Below the pieces are notes generated by a model. It was not told the origin of the DNA. It did no database searches and was given only the letters and a program-made list of their open reading frames with translations. Made by a program: the position numbers and the translations under genes. Of a DNA stretch of 64,000 nt, positions 6,323 to 14,958 are shown one piece after another. The DNA lies in contig NZ_CP039457.1 of assembly GCF_004843545.1 (NCBI RefSeq), forward strand, positions 1,826,501-1,890,500, given 5' to 3'. Each line of letters begins with the position of its first letter. The stretch's first letter is position 1. This stretch comes from Streptococcus pasteurianus. GTDB taxonomy: Bacteria; Bacillota; Bacilli; Lactobacillales; Streptococcaceae.

Positions 6323-8737
6323 ATGAAATTAGTCGCTATTGTCGGAACTAACGCCAAAAAATCATATAATCGACTGCTATTACAATACATGGCAAGACAT
6401 TTTGCCAAAAAGGCAGACATCGAGATTTTAGAAATCACAGATGTACCAATGTTCAATGAAACAGATGACCAGACCGAGTCAGCCATTATCCAAGAATTTA
6501 ATAGCAAAATCACAGAAGCGGACGGTGTTATCATTGCCACACCTGAACACAACCACACGATTCCTTCAAGCTTAAACAGCCTTCTTGAGTGGCTTTCTTT
6601 CAACATTCATCCTTTAGCTGGCAAGCCAACCATGATTGTTGGAGCCTCTTATGACATTCAAGGCTCATCTCGTGCGCAATTGCATCTCCGCCAAATTTTG
6701 GATGCACCAGGTGTTAATGCTACTGTCATGCCAGGAAGTGAATTTTTACTAGGACGTGTCCAAACTGCTTTTGATGAAAATGGTGACCTTAAAGACCAAG
6801 GAACTATTGATTTTCTAGAATCATGTTTCTTCAGATTCCTTCGCTTTGCAACCATTGCCAATCAACTCAATGAACCAGAAGAAGTTCGTTTTGAACCTGG
6901 TACTTATCAAGTCACGACAGTTGGGCACAACGGAGATTTGCCAATGTCCGTAACCCTTTCAGAAGAACGTATTGAAGCTATTGACATTGATTCTTCTGGT
7001 GAAACAGGTGGAATTGCTGACGTTGTCTTTACTCGTATCCCAAGTGAAATTATTGAGGGACAAACTTTAAATGTCGATGCGGTGTCAGGTGCTTCGGTGA
7101 CATCAAATGGTGTTCTTGACGGAGTTGCTCGTGCTGTTCGACAAGCAGGGGCCAATCCAGATGCGCTCCGCTCACGTCCAAAAGCACCATCAGCGCTTGA
7201 TAAAGAAGATAAAACTTACAATACTGAACTCGTTGTTGTCGGTGGTGGCGGAGCAGGACTTGCTGCTGCAGCTCGCGCCCTTCAAGCTGGTAAACAAGTA
7301 GTTGTCGTTGAAAAATTCCCATCTGTTGGTGGAAACACTGTTCGTGCCGGTGGACCAATGAATGCTCCTGACCCTGCTTGGCAAAATACATTTGCTGCTA
7401 ACCCTGGTGAAGCTAATACGCTTCAGGAATTGCATGACATTGACGAAGCAACAATCGACCCTGAATTTATCGATGACTTCCGTGCTTTAAAAGTTGAAAT
7501 CGAAGAATACCTCAAAAACCCCACTTATCTCTTTGATTCAAAATTACTCTACCGTATCCAAACTTATCTTGGCGGTAAACGAAAAGACCTTAAAGGCAAT
7601 GAAATTCACGGAAATTATCAATTAATCAGTATTTTAACCGAGCGAGCTCTCGAATCTGTCCGCTGGCTGGAAAATATCGGTGTTGAATTTGTCCGTGACG
7701 AAGTCACCATGCCAGTTGGAGCTCTCTGGCGCCGCGGTCATAAACCAAAAGTTCCAATGGGCGTTGCCTTTATTTCTGTTTTGAAAGACTTTGTTTTAAA
7801 AAATGGTGGCATTATTTTAACAGATACACAAGTCAAAGAATTGCTTATTACAGATGATATTGTCACAGGTGTTAAGGGAACAGGACGCAATGGTCAAACC
7901 ATTACCGTAAACGGGAAAGCTGTCATTCTGACAACAGGTGGTTTTGGGGCAAATACTAAAATGCTTCAACAGTACAATACTTATTGGTCAGAAATTGATG
8001 ACGACATTGCCACGTCTAATACCCCAGCAGCCACTGGTGACGGCATTTTACTTGGTCAATCCGTCGGTGCTGACTTGGTTGGAATGGGATTCAGCCAAAT
8101 GATGCCCGTATCAGACCCAGTTACTGGTGCTCTCTTCTCAGGTCTCCAAGTTCCACCAGCTAACTTTATCATGGTCAATACCAAAGGAAAACGATTCGTT
8201 GATGAATACGGCAGCCGTGACCAATTGTCCCAAGCGGCAATTGATAATGGTGGACTTTTCTACTTGATTGCTGATGAAAATATCAAAGAAACAGCTTATA
8301 ATACAAGCCAAGAAAAAATTGATGCTCAAGTAGAAGCTGGAACGCTTTTCCGCGCTGATACTTTGGAAGAATTAGCAGAGCAAATCAATATTGACCCAGC
8401 CATTCTGGTAGAAACAATCACCAATTACAATTCATACGTTGATGCTGGTCATGACCCCGAATTTGACAAAGGTGCCTTCGACCTCAAAGTCGAAAAAGCA
8501 CCATTTTACGCGACACCACGCAAACCAGCCGTTCACCATACCATGGGTGGTTTGAAAATTGATACCAAAGCCCATGTTATTAACGAAAACGGGAAAACGA
8601 TTAAAGGGCTCTTTGCAGCTGGCGAAGTTGCAGGCGGACTCCACGCCGGTAACCGCCTCGGTGGAAATTCTCTAACAGACATTTTCACATTCGGTCGCAT
8701 CGCAACCGACACCGCTATCGTAGAATATCTTGGTTAA
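6323..8737 (+). CDS. Three-domain flavin reductase: FMN reductase + FMN-binding + fumarate reductase-like
   Basis: 804-aa fusion. Residues 1-185 are an NAD(P)H:FMN reductase domain. Residues about 195-275 are an FMN-bind domain with [10 protein letters not shown], matching the motif where ApbE attaches FMN covalently to Thr. Residues about 300-804 are an FAD-dependent fumarate/urocanate reductase-like domain with the dinucleotide loop [17 protein letters not shown], then HHTMGGLKI and AGNRLGGNS, which carry conserved His and Arg of the flavocytochrome c family. No signal peptide is present, so it is probably a soluble NAD(P)H-driven reductase of fumarate or a related enoate. No apbE is in the window. 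GGAGGTGACAAGTT gives a good SD. Confidence 0.85.
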   Translation: MKLVAIVGTNAKKSYNRLLLQYMARHFAKKADIEILEITDVPMFNETDDQTESAIIQEFNSKITEADGVIIATPEHNHTIPSSLNSLLEWLSFNIHPLAGKPTMIVGASYDIQGSSRAQLHLRQILDAPGVNATVMPGSEFLLGRVQTAFDENGDLKDQGTIDFLESCFFRFLRFATIANQLNEPEEVRFEPGTYQVTTVGHNGDLPMSVTLSEERIEAIDIDSSGETGGIADVVFTRIPSEIIEGQTLNVDAVSGASVTSNGVLDGVARAVRQAGANPDALRSRPKAPSALDKEDKTYNTELVVVGGGGAGLAAAARALQAGKQVVVVEKFPSVGGNTVRAGGPMNAPDPAWQNTFAANPGEANTLQELHDIDEATIDPEFIDDFRALKVEIEEYLKNPTYLFDSKLLYRIQTYLGGKRKDLKGNEIHGNYQLISILTERALESVRWLENIGVEFVRDEVTMPVGALWRRGHKPKVPMGVAFISVLKDFVLKNGGIILTDTQVKELLITDDIVTGVKGTGRNGQTITVNGKAVILTTGGFGANTKMLQQYNTYWSEIDDDIATSNTPAATGDGILLGQSVGADLVGMGFSQMMPVSDPVTGALFSGLQVPPANFIMVNTKGKRFVDEYGSRDQLSQAAIDNGGLFYLIADENIKETAYNTSQEKIDAQVEAGTLFRADTLEELAEQINIDPAILVETITNYNSYVDAGHDPEFDKGAFDLKVEKAPFYATPRKPAVHHTMGGLKIDTKAHVINENGKTIKGLFAAGEVAGGLHAGNRLGGNSLTDIFTFGRIATDTAIVEYLG

Positions 8738-8740
8738 GCT

Positions 8741-8779
8741 AAAAACAAGGTGAGAATTTCTCATCTTGTTTTTTATTTT
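8741..8779 (+). terminator. Terminator of the flavoprotein operon
   Basis: AACAAGGTGAGA / TCTCATCTTGTT stem with a short AT loop followed by a T-rich run, immediately after the stop codon. Confidence 0.85.
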
Positions 8780-8792
8780 CAGATAACAAAAG

Positions 8793-8929
8793 AAAACCCC
8801 AGCTTCTTCAAGCTAGGGCTCTCTAGGAGATTATGAAAAAGAAAGTTTATTAGGATTGTTTATAGTATAGAGCCGCTTGCTTAACTAAACCTAAATTTTT
8901 TCTTACAGAAAACTTAAACTTTTTTCTTT
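8793..8929 (+). other. Intergenic segment with second hairpin and a six-codon ORF
   Basis: A CCCAGCTT / AAGCTAGGG hairpin (about 8796-8817) is followed by a good SD (AGGAG) and ATGAAAAAGAAAGTTTATTAG, coding for MKKKVY (8833-8853). The sequence then becomes AT-rich up to the end of yjdF. It may be a leftover of a repeat or a regulatory leader; I cannot assign it. Confidence 0.3.
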
Positions 8930-9358
8930 TCAATGTCCCCGCTTTTTCTGATGACGCTTTTCTTGCCTAAGCAAGTATTTTCGTTCCTTTTCTAGCTCAC
9001 GCTTCACTTTTTGCTTAGACTTTTGAGCTTTCTTGACTTCCTCACGCATTTCCTGCATAGCAAGCTGAGCTTTCGTTGACACCACAGGCTTACACTTTGC
9101 CTTATTGATATCACGTTGCACTCGTTTTGGATTTCGTTTTTTCTGTGAAATAGCTGGCGCTGAAAACTCAGAGCTTACTTCGACCTTATCATACCTGCGC
9201 AGCCATTTTCCCAAAGAAACATCAATAAAGTTTAGAATATCATCATCCTTTGGTTCTTGGCCAAACACGTAACGAAAAGCCTTGTAACGTTTCTTCGAAT
9301 CCGTAAATTCAATCAAAGCCGACCAAAATGCCCCATCAAAATATACTGTCATTTTCAT
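8930..9358 (-). CDS. yjdF: YjdF-family (DUF2992) protein
   Basis: 142-aa basic protein. The N-terminal block MTVYFDGAFWSALIEF and the region ending FGQEPKDDDILNFID match the YjdF/DUF2992 family. The C-terminal half (about 75-142) is a highly charged Lys/Arg/Glu helix, probably nucleic-acid binding. The biochemical function of the family is not established. In Firmicutes yjdF is usually preceded by the yjdF RNA motif, and a matching leader lies just upstream here. SD AAGGAGGGGC precedes the ATG. Confidence 0.85.
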   Translation of the reverse strand: MKMTVYFDGAFWSALIEFTDSKKRYKAFRYVFGQEPKDDDILNFIDVSLGKWLRRYDKVEVSSEFSAPAISQKKRNPKRVQRDINKAKCKPVVSTKAQLAMQEMREEVKKAQKSKQKVKRELEKERKYLLRQEKRHQKKRGH

Positions 9359-9362
9359 AACA

Positions 9363-9470
9363 GCCCCTCCTTAAAAAATTGACAATGGACGACCTCGGAA
9401 GGGGAAGGTTACTGATACATGTTGTACTCACAGACTACCAACTGCGATGTGTTTTTATGTCAGCTTTAGT
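9363..9470 (-). ncRNA. yjdF RNA motif (azaaromatic-responsive riboswitch class)
   Basis: The minus-strand leader upstream of yjdF contains conserved-looking blocks in the order expected for this RNA: ACACATCGCAG, GTAGTCTGTGAGTACAAC, ATCAGTAACCTTCCCC, GAGGTCG, and then the SD. Members bind a wide range of azaaromatic compounds and probably act at translation initiation, because the ribosome-binding site lies at the end of the motif. Assigned from position and remembered consensus, not from a covariance search. Confidence 0.7.
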
Positions 9471-9480
9471 ATATCAGATT

Positions 9481-9885
9481 TTACTGATTTTGAAAGAGAA
9501 TACCTTGATAACCTAGAAAACTTGGCAAATCTACCGTAAAGACATTAGCCACCACAAATTGATATTTCCCTTTAAAATGTCCCAAATGTGTCATGGTTCT
9601 GATGTTGTATTTCTTGGCAAATTTCTTATAAGCAACATAATCAATTTTCTTAGTATCAAGAAAATAAATTGTTTGTTCTACAGCCTCAAGCCGTTCCAAA
9701 CCTCTCTGCGTATCCACATTATCCAAACGACCAACAAAAAGGAAAAATTCCTCTTTAGCCGCCATTTTTTCTTTCACCGCATCAAGCGTAACAAAACAAA
9801 TATTATCAGCCGTTTCAGCCTTAACATCACCACAATAAAATAAAAAAGATAGGAGTAACAACCCCAACACACTCACTACTCTCAT
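9481..9885 (-). CDS. Exported thioredoxin-fold-like protein lacking CxxC
   Basis: 134 aa with an N-terminal signal peptide (hydrophobic VLGLLLLSFLFYC, likely cleavage after KAE). The mature part (DNICFVTLDAVKEKMAAKEEFFLFVGRLDN) resembles bacteriocin-accessory / PedC-type thioredoxin-like proteins, in which FFLFVGR is followed by a CxxC. Here that place reads LDNVDTQ, so thiol-disulfide activity is not expected. SD AGGAGGG precedes the ATG. The only mature Cys (CF in DNICF) lies near the N-terminus. Family placement is tentative; it could be a structural relative with a different role. Confidence 0.45.
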   Translation of the reverse strand: MRVVSVLGLLLLSFLFYCGDVKAETADNICFVTLDAVKEKMAAKEEFFLFVGRLDNVDTQRGLERLEAVEQTIYFLDTKKIDYVAYKKFAKKYNIRTMTHLGHFKGKYQFVVANVFTVDLPSFLGYQGILFQNQ

Positions 9886-9925
9886 TTTTCCCTCCTACCT
9901 ATTTATTCGAAAAAAGAAAGAAAAA

Positions 9926-9947
9926 CCTCCCGAAAAATTTCGGGAGG
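9926..9947 (-). terminator. Terminator of the DUF3290-DUF421 operon
   Basis: CCTCCCGAAA / TTTCGGGAGG perfect stem, followed on the minus strand by TTTTTCTTTCTTTTTT. It separates this operon from the exported-protein gene. Confidence 0.85.
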
Positions 9948-9971
9948 AAAAACTCACCAAATTTGGTAAGT

Positions 9972-10610
9972 TTATTCTTCTGAATAAGGTACTAAGTATA
10001 ATTCCTTGTTTTGATATTCTGCTAAAAAAATCTCCTTTGGGGATTTAATCCCTTGCTTATTAAGTTTTTTAAATAACCACTCTTCTTCATGGTCAATCAA
10101 TTCAAGAACATCATAGTTAATACGTCCATTACTGATAAGTGGAAATTTAGGAGTTTCAGAATTTTTATCTAAAATTGTTAACTTACCATTTGGTTCCATA
10201 ATAGCACTTTTAACATCCTTGGTAGAGTTCACACCTTCCATTCTCAAATGAAGCATCAGTTGATCTGCTGATAAGCCAACTTGAGCACAATTTTCAACAT
10301 TAACCTTACCATTTTTTATCAAAATCACAGGATTTCCAACGACAATAGCTTTGATTATTTTATTATTAATTAGCAGTTTTACAATAATTACTACCAACGA
10401 CCAAATCAATAAAATAATGAGAAAAGTTAAAATTGAAATAGAATTATTATAGATAACCCCACCAATAATGCCACCAAGAACATAATTTTGAATCTGATTC
10501 AGTGGAGTGTTTACCGAAAATTCATATTTTCCTAAAATGTTAATTTGTAAAATCATGACAAGAATCCCCAAAAGAAATTTAATGCTTACTAAGAGATACA
10601 TATTCATCAA
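9972..10610 (-). CDS. DUF421 (YetF-like) membrane protein
   Basis: 212-aa protein with about three N-terminal transmembrane segments (residues 1-85) and a cytoplasmic domain containing GNPVILIKNGKVN and LRMEGVNSTKDVKSAIMEPNGKLTIL, the signature of the DUF421/YetF family. Cellular role unknown. Its start codon follows directly on the stop codon of the DUF3290 gene, so the two are translationally coupled, and the pairing suggests a two-component membrane complex. Confidence 0.88.
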   Translation of the reverse strand: MMNMYLLVSIKFLLGILVMILQINILGKYEFSVNTPLNQIQNYVLGGIIGGVIYNNSISILTFLIILLIWSLVVIIVKLLINNKIIKAIVVGNPVILIKNGKVNVENCAQVGLSADQLMLHLRMEGVNSTKDVKSAIMEPNGKLTILDKNSETPKFPLISNGRINYDVLELIDHEEEWLFKKLNKQGIKSPKEIFLAEYQNKELYLVPYSEE

Positions 10611-11060
10611 TTATCTTCCTCCGTTAATATAGACATGATGATCAATCACATGTGTGCATTCAAGTGTATAAGAATTATTATCGTTATTAAGATGAACAGT
10701 GTAGTCCTCCTTATTGTAACGTACAATAATACCATCCTTTAATACTGTAGAATTAACTAAAATATCTTCTGGCAAAATATCATTATCGGTAGCAACACTT
10801 TCAATAAATTTCACCAAAACCTGCGATTGTGAAAAATCATGATTATTTTGCATATAGTCTTCGACTTGTATACCTAAAAGAACTAACATTAAAACCACAA
10901 TTCCGATACTAATATCTCGCAAACGCGTCTTAAGTCGATTACGCATATAATGGAGACTTGTAAGCATGACAATCACAAGTAACATAATCAAAACTACCGA
11001 ACGAAACACTAGATTAAATGATTGATTTTGTGTAATATACTCCAAATTATAAAAATTCAT
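10611..11060 (-). CDS. DUF3290 membrane protein
   Basis: 149-aa protein of the DUF3290 family: two transmembrane helices (about 20-38 and 48-66) and a small C-terminal domain (about 80-149). Families DUF3290 and DUF421 commonly occur as neighbouring genes in lactic acid bacteria. First gene of the two-gene operon. A TATAAT box upstream (near 11100) pairs only with a weak -35. Confidence 0.82.
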   Translation of the reverse strand: MNFYNLEYITQNQSFNLVFRSVVLIMLLVIVMLTSLHYMRNRLKTRLRDISIGIVVLMLVLLGIQVEDYMQNNHDFSQSQVLVKFIESVATDNDILPEDILVNSTVLKDGIIVRYNKEDYTVHLNNDNNSYTLECTHVIDHHVYINGGR

Positions 11061-11146
11061 ACTTCTTATCCTTAACTATCTCTAACTTAGTTCATCATTA
11101 TACTATTTCTAATTGTCAAAATAAAGAAGTATGTTTGTCTTTTAAA

Positions 11147-11191
11147 CAATAAAGCCGGTTTTTAAAATTATTTTAAAAACCAGCTTTATTC
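11147..11191 (-). terminator. Terminator of the GH78-like sugar operon
   Basis: Long stem (AATAAAGC, mismatch, GGTTTTTAAAA and the complementary arm TTTTAAAAACC, GCTTTATT) with a 3-nt loop, between the ROK gene and the DUF3290 promoter. The T-run on the minus side is short. Confidence 0.7.
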
Positions 11192-11207
11192 GGTATTTAA
11201 CAGTTAA

Positions 11208-12113
11208 TTAATAACGATTTTCTACTTTTTGCAAAAAATTATACAGAGCACCATAGAGATTAGCATCATTACCAAATTTCGTTGCCATAATCTCAATATC
11301 TTTTGGTATATTAACTTCTAGGATAGGATTAGACTTAATAATAGTATTAAATTGACGATTGATTTCTTCAACCAGAATTTTTTGAGCACTAATTCCTCCA
11401 CCAATAACAAATCGTTTTACATCCAAGATTCCTTGAATGGAAAGAATTTGATTAGCGATAACATAGCAATAATCTTCAAAAATTGAAATAGCTTGTTTAT
11501 TACCACCATGAATAGCTTCAAAGGCTGCCTTGCCATCTGTTATATTATCATTTCCAAGCATAGTATTAATACGCTCAACCATACCAACAGCAGAGCTTGT
11601 AAAACCAGCACATGAATAGTCATCAGCACTATAATCAGATGACATAAAGCTAAACTCTCCTGCTTGGAAATGTGGTCCAATACGAAGTTGACCGTCTAGA
11701 ATAATTCCTCCACCGACACCAGTTCCTAAAATCATTGCCACACCGTTGTCAATTCCTTTAAGATTTCCAAGCCAAAGTTCTGCCAATGCTGCTGCTTTAC
11801 CATCATTTTGAACTGAAATGCGTTTACCATAAGTTTCTAATTCGCTTTCAACACAAAAACCATCTAAATAAGTTAGAGCTCCCCCAAAATAAATCGTTTC
11901 TGTTTTAGTATCAATTTTTCCCGGAACACTAAAAGCGTAGCCACAAACTTGCTCATAATATTGATCTATCAAGGACTGAATAAGTTGTGTGAATTCAGCT
12001 AAATTATCTGGTGTTGATTGCTTCTTACTCTCTTTTAGATGGCCATCTGCGGTCATCACCCCATACTTAATATCCGTTCCACCAACATCTACTGTCAAAT
12101 ATTCTGTCATCAC
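11208..12113 (-). CDS. ROK-family sugar kinase
   Basis: 301-aa ROK protein with the ATP-binding start VDVGGTDIKYG and the phosphate block ILGTGVGGGII (about 128-138). No HTH domain, so it is an enzyme rather than a NagC-type repressor. The CxCGxxGC zinc motif of classical ROK glucokinases is absent, as in beta-glucoside and some mannosamine kinases. Its start abuts the stop of the GH78-like gene, so it probably phosphorylates the sugar released by that enzyme. Substrate cannot be read from the sequence. Confidence 0.85.
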   Translation of the reverse strand: MMTEYLTVDVGGTDIKYGVMTADGHLKESKKQSTPDNLAEFTQLIQSLIDQYYEQVCGYAFSVPGKIDTKTETIYFGGALTYLDGFCVESELETYGKRISVQNDGKAAALAELWLGNLKGIDNGVAMILGTGVGGGIILDGQLRIGPHFQAGEFSFMSSDYSADDYSCAGFTSSAVGMVERINTMLGNDNITDGKAAFEAIHGGNKQAISIFEDYCYVIANQILSIQGILDVKRFVIGGGISAQKILVEEINRQFNTIIKSNPILEVNIPKDIEIMATKFGNDANLYGALYNFLQKVENRY

Positions 12114-13694
12114 TTATTCCTCCCTATGTAAATATTTCGAAATCAGATAAACCGGTGTACAACTCCAAGCATGGCAATAACTAGAAATAATCGGACTACC
12201 ATATGGTGAATAATCAGGCTTATCCGGATCAAAAGCTTCCCAAAAAGTATCTGCACCTAGACGAATCATCTGTCCCCAATAGTTTTTCATTAGCTCAGTA
12301 GCTTCTTCTTTTAAACCAGCAACAAACAAAGCTTCTGTCACATGATGATACATATACGGTGTCGCAATATTTTTTATTGGGAATAATTTTTCTATTGTAG
12401 TCATCATAATTTTCCGATTCATTTCTTTAGGAAAAACACCCGCTAAAACCATCCAAACTTGACTAGCTATATTATACTCAACTTTTTCCGTCTTGAATAG
12501 ATTTTTTTCCGAATCAAATAAATTATTTTTAGAATAATTTACTAGCTTATCTAAAACAGATTCATAGTACTCAGTAATACCAAAATCTCCTGCTTTTTGA
12601 GCTAACTCTATAAATTGTCGTAAAACATAAATCATGATAGCTTGTAAACAAGTTGTTTTATCAAATTCAGTTGACCAGTCTACAAAAACAGGATAACTTT
12701 CATCAGCACAAACCTTACCATCCTCTTGTATGTACGTCAAACTGGTATTTATTTGCTTCTTAGCAATAGGATATAAATCCCCTAACAACTCTTCATCATC
12801 CTCTTGAGCTAAATAATCGTGCAAAACACTAATAAAAAATAACGAGTATTCAAACAAAAAGGTGTCATCTGGAATAGGATAGGGTTTCGTAAAAACATTC
12901 GCAGAAATACGACCATCTTCTGTAGTCATAGCTCCAAAAAGATACAAGCAGCGTTTAACTAAGTCATTTTGTTTAAAACTTTCATAATTTGCCAACGCTT
13001 GTAAACGAAGATCACCCAACCATAAACGCCTATCACGCTTAGGACCATCTTCAAAAACATCAGTCATGCAATCTTCCAAAGTTTTCAAGCCAACTTGATA
13101 AATAGCTGCTAACTCCATATCCTCAATTTTGGGAAAAGGAAGATTATCACTATCAACACAAGATTCAGTTATTAATCTTGGATTAGAAAAGACAACTGAC
13201 CATTTTGGAGAGGTATCCAATACTTTGATTTCAACGTATCGAAAAGCATAACGTCTAGGAAGTGAAAGGAGAGTTGGTAATTCATCTAAATGAATAAATT
13301 CTTCCTGAATCCAACCTCTAGCTAGCCACCCATCATATTCTTCCGACTCATGTGATAGTTCTGCTGCAACCTCTGCAAAACGGAGTCGAATATAAAGTGG
13401 AGCGTCCATAGGTGATCCTACAGAGTTAATATCAATAGCAAATCGTCCCACATAATGATTTCCAAAATCTAAAATCAAACTATCATCTTTTTTATACTCT
13501 TTATCATCTATTTTCATATCAAGAGTTTTGATAGTCCATCCTTCAAATTTTGTGATATCTTTAGTCAATTCGCCCAATCTTACCAACTTTTTTTCTTTGT
13601 TAATCAGAGGAGGGGTTAGTAACTCTGCCTTCTTTAGCAATCCCTCATCATGGTTAAACTTAATTGAATGATTCATTTGAAATGTAAAAGCCAT
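12114..13694 (-). CDS. Alpha-L-rhamnosidase-like (GH78-type) intracellular glycosidase
   Basis: About 526 aa. The (alpha/alpha)6-barrel region carries FEDGPKRDRRLWLGDLR (about 223-239) and, near the C-terminus, ADTFWEAFDPDKPDYSPYGS and SSYCHAWSCTPVYLI, typical of bacterial rhamnosidase-like hydrolases. It is shorter than typical GH78 enzymes (about 900 aa) and has no signal peptide, so it acts on imported oligosaccharide. Start: an ATG at 13718 overlaps the upstream gene, but AAGGAG lies seven bases before the ATG at 13694 (MAFTFQMN), which I prefer. GH78 activity itself is not certain; related unsaturated glucuronyl-type folds exist. Confidence 0.7.
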   Translation of the reverse strand: MAFTFQMNHSIKFNHDEGLLKKAELLTPPLINKEKKLVRLGELTKDITKFEGWTIKTLDMKIDDKEYKKDDSLILDFGNHYVGRFAIDINSVGSPMDAPLYIRLRFAEVAAELSHESEEYDGWLARGWIQEEFIHLDELPTLLSLPRRYAFRYVEIKVLDTSPKWSVVFSNPRLITESCVDSDNLPFPKIEDMELAAIYQVGLKTLEDCMTDVFEDGPKRDRRLWLGDLRLQALANYESFKQNDLVKRCLYLFGAMTTEDGRISANVFTKPYPIPDDTFLFEYSLFFISVLHDYLAQEDDEELLGDLYPIAKKQINTSLTYIQEDGKVCADESYPVFVDWSTEFDKTTCLQAIMIYVLRQFIELAQKAGDFGITEYYESVLDKLVNYSKNNLFDSEKNLFKTEKVEYNIASQVWMVLAGVFPKEMNRKIMMTTIEKLFPIKNIATPYMYHHVTEALFVAGLKEEATELMKNYWGQMIRLGADTFWEAFDPDKPDYSPYGSPIISSYCHAWSCTPVYLISKYLHREE

Positions 13695-13698
13695 ATAT

Positions 13699-14958
13699 CT
13701 ACTCCTTTTCCTGTCCACTTAAACCGTATTTCTTTTGCAAACGAATTTGTATATAACCAAATCCGCCAGCAACGGCAATTAAAACCGCAAATCCAATCAT
13801 AGTGCTGCGAATATTCTCTGGTAAAATAAGTACCGGTGTAATCAGTGCAAAAGCGGCACAGCATAATCGCGAAAAGCCATTAATAAATCCTTGAATACCT
13901 GATCGGTAATTATCTGGAAAAGATTCTTGTGTCCATACCTTATAAATGGCTTCACCAGCAAACGTTGATCCGATATTTTGGAAAGCAAGCCAAACAACAA
14001 TCATTATTAAATTGCTACCACTCATTGCAAGACCTAATAAAGCGGCAACCATGATGACAATACCCCAGAAGAAAGCAACATTTCTGCGATGCCCACCAGC
14101 AATTTTAGAAAAAATCATTGCAATCACTAAACAAACCATTGTTAAAATGAGTCCTGACCCTGTAGCAAAAGATTGTGAGGCATTAGCCTTAACTAGCATA
14201 TATGTTTGAAACTGGCCAAAAGTATTAGCTAATAGATTCCAGCCACAATAAAACACTAAAATACAAATAAAGAACATTAAATATTTTTTATCTTTTCCAA
14301 ACAAAAGTTTAAATACCGAAACTTTTTCTTTAACTGTTTCTTCACTCTTTTCTATATACTGTGCTTCAGTATGGATCTTTTTAAGTTTAGCGTTATTGTT
14401 TCTCATAAAAAGTGTTAAACAAGCAATAATAAGCAAAACTCCCATAACAATCTGTGCAGACATTGCGCCAGGCAAAGTTGAAGTGAGAAATGCTACAATA
14501 GTTGCAACCAACATACCAACTGTCCAATACACTTGAGTTCCTGACACTAGTTCAGCGCTAATTTTTTTATTTGGAGCATCATGAGAAATCACTGTCAAAG
14601 AGATAGGTAAATCTGCTCCTGAAATAAACCCTGCAATAACTGTGCCACAAACAAGCATCACAAAATTATTAGCAAATAAAACTAAAAGTGTGCCTATAAT
14701 AAAAAAAATATTTAAAAAGTTAAATGCACGAATAAGACCAAATTTTTTACTAATATTTCCTGCTAATAAAGAGCCTGCTGCAATCGAAAATGTTAATAAA
14801 CTAGAAATCAAACCTACTTGACCCGCACTTAGATTTAAAACCTTTTGCCAAACTGTAATCGTTGATGCTATTCCAACAATAATTCCTGAACCTAAAATTG
14901 AACCAAATCCAGCACTATAAAGTAATGGACGATAATATGAGACTGTTTTTTCTTTCAT
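13699..14958 (-). CDS. MFS transporter
   Basis: 419-aa twelve-TM major facilitator. First half: SAGFGSILGSGIIVGIASTITVWQKVLNLSAGQVGLISSLLTFSIAAGSLLAGNISKKFG-type architecture, with the loop 2-3 motif NISKKFGLIRAF. It overlaps the GPH transporter gene by 4 bp (ATGA) and runs almost into the GH78-like gene. Probable sugar porter of the same operon. Two different transporters in one operon suggest either two substrates or uptake plus product exchange. Confidence 0.82.
   Translation of the reverse strand: MKEKTVSYYRPLLYSAGFGSILGSGIIVGIASTITVWQKVLNLSAGQVGLISSLLTFSIAAGSLLAGNISKKFGLIRAFNFLNIFFIIGTLLVLFANNFVMLVCGTVIAGFISGADLPISLTVISHDAPNKKISAELVSGTQVYWTVGMLVATIVAFLTSTLPGAMSAQIVMGVLLIIACLTLFMRNNNAKLKKIHTEAQYIEKSEETVKEKVSVFKLLFGKDKKYLMFFICILVFYCGWNLLANTFGQFQTYMLVKANASQSFATGSGLILTMVCLVIAMIFSKIAGGHRRNVAFFWGIVIMVAALLGLAMSGSNLIMIVVWLAFQNIGSTFAGEAIYKVWTQESFPDNYRSGIQGFINGFSRLCCAAFALITPVLILPENIRSTMIGFAVLIAVAGGFGYIQIRLQKKYGLSGQEKE

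Noticed and set aside
9559-9843. 94-codon plus-strand ORF opposite the exported-protein gene
   Set aside because: Low-complexity shadow; the minus-strand frame has a signal peptide and an SD.
12114-13718. Longer start for the GH78-like protein at 13718
   Set aside because: It would overlap the MFS gene, whereas a correctly spaced AAGGAG supports 13694.
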